Notes under the pieces: model-generated | Database searches by the model: none | What the model was told of the DNA's origin: nothing | Seen by the model: the letters and a program-made list of their open reading frames with translations, nothing else | Assembly: GCF_021347895.1 (NCBI RefSeq) | Contig: NC_067124.1 | Coordinates: 18,218,521-18,282,520 of the forward strand | Direction: 5' to 3' | Length of the DNA: 64,000 nucleotides | Origin: Acanthochromis polyacanthus | Taxonomy: Eukaryota; Chordata; Actinopteri; Pomacentridae | Made by a program: the position numbers and the translations under genes | Shown here: piece by piece, positions 62,796 to 64,000 of the stretch | Numbering within the stretch: the first letter of the stretch is position 1 | How the letters are laid out: each line of letters begins with the position of its first letter

Positions 62796-64000
62796 TATAT
62801 AGAAGGAATCTCTCCACCATTGTTCAGCAAAGAACTCATTACTTGGCAAACAAAGAGAGACATTTGTATGTCATTAATTATAGCTTATAAAATTGCAAAG
62901 CTTTAGACGTGTCTGTATTTGACTTTGGACTGCAGTTTTGCAGGGAGTAAGGTTATGTATTATTATCTCCCATTTTTCATAGTGTAATTGTATTTTGAGG
63001 AAGAACATTTCCAAGCAAGTACAGAGAGTGGGAACGGTTCCCGCAGTCAAGACATTTTCTCGTGTACATACGGACAAAGTAAGTAAAACACACAAAAACT
63101 TTCTCGGTCTTTCAAGTTTTTATTTTATTTTTTGTATTTTTGTAATTATATTACATTGCTGAACAACACTGAAGACATCAGAACTATGAAATAACATATA
63201 GGGAGCCAGGCATTAAGCCAAAAAGGTGTAAACCAAGAAAAATGTCGATCATCTTTTAGATTCCTCACAGCAGCCTCTCCTCAAAAACTGTTTTGCACAC
63301 GATGTTAAACCAGCTTCATGAGGTCACCTGGAATGTTTTTAAATGAACAGCTGAGCTTTGTCAAAGGTTAAGTGGTAGAACTTCCTTTCTTAAAGCATAA
63401 TCTGAGATGATCATTTATGAATCAGGCCTTCATGTTCCAGTTGCTGGAAAGAAACCAGTAATGAGGGAGAATAAAGGTGCAACTGGGTTATTAAACCAGT
63501 CTCCACAATTCAGTCTAATCTAAAATCAGGACACCACCTTCAGTTAAAGGAATAGAAAGCAAATCATAAGTTTAGATAAATGTGGAAGATAAATAATGTT
63601 TGAATTATTAACTACAACCAAATTTTCAGTATGAATGGCTAAATAGATGGATTTTAAAGTTTTGTTGGCAGCATTCACAATGATGCAACATTAAATAGAG
63701 CAGCATGTATATTTACACAGGTTTATTTAAAAAGCAAAAACAAAACATTATATACAATGTGATCTATTAGTAACTATTTGTTCTTATTACAGAACTAAAA
63801 AGAGCGTGTGTGGTGTGTGTCAGTGTGCTTGTCGTGTGCACGGCAGAAATAATTCTTTGCTTTCTTATGTACCACATGCAGTATGTAAATCAGGACTTTT
63901 AAATGTGTCCTCTGTTTATGTGTCAATGTTTACAGTCAGATTATAGTATATGTAGGCAATCTGTGTAGAAAAAAGAAAGTTAGTTTGCATCAAGGCGCTA
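62796..64000. other. Intergenic to window edge
   Basis: No coding exon recognised. TTTATT motifs (possible minus-strand poly(A) signals) lie at about 63,118-63,127 and 63,721. In mammals LZTFL1 follows SLC6A20 on the same strand, so this could be the 3' end of that gene, but the sequence alone does not show it. Confidence 0.3.

Noticed and set aside
63104..64000. LZTFL1 3' end
   Set aside because: Suggested only by human gene order and by TTTATT motifs; no coding sequence is visible, so not annotated as a gene.

Overview
The window is vertebrate nuclear DNA, almost certainly from a teleost fish. It holds two spliced genes whose exons can be read at protein level, set in AT-rich sequence full of teleost-style repeats: many Tc1/mariner fossils, MITEs, a tRNA-derived SINE, an L2-like LINE tail, a solo-LTR-like insertion and an endogenous-retrovirus remnant. 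There is no bacterial operon structure, CRISPR array or structural RNA gene.

Left third (4,019-20,514, + strand): SACM1L/Sac1, the ER/Golgi phosphatidylinositol-4-phosphate phosphatase. Eighteen exons run from about residue 45 of the protein to the stop codon; the first 1-2 coding exons lie left of the window or were not recognisable. The catalytic CX5R(T) motif and both C-terminal membrane segments are intact. Its introns carry Tc1/mariner relics and two elements flanked by TTAA.

Right third (53,856 down to 40,058, - strand): SLC6A20 (SIT1/XTRP3 imino-acid transporter), complete in 11 exons, 599 codons plus stop, with every junction in phase. One intron (49,381 downward) appears to use a GC-AG donor. 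SACM1L and SLC6A20 face each other tail to tail, the same neighbours and orientation as on human 3p21.31, which supports both assignments.

Between the genes (20.5-40.0 kb) I find no convincing host gene. The stretch holds several Tc1 fossils, a Tc1-like element interrupted by a solo-LTR-like insertion with a 5-bp duplication, MITEs ending in CTCCGCCAAGG, an env-bearing retroviral remnant with a 3' LTR (32.1-33.3 kb), a nearly intact Tc1 transposon with ~210-bp inverted repeats whose transposase is broken by one extra A (33.5-35.2 kb), and a Harbinger-like MITE nested in an older interspersed repeat (38.4-39.3 kb). Upstream of SLC6A20 (54-64 kb) lie further Tc1/mariner relics, including a D-x37-D mariner-type remnant, and a tetranucleotide array; no coding exon was recognised there.

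I see no previously undescribed multi-gene system. The points most worth checking are the GC-AG intron, the single-lesion Tc1 copy, the retroviral env remnant, the long fold-back element in an SLC6A20 intron, and the nested insertions that give relative ages. Family names come from recognition and pattern, not a database search.
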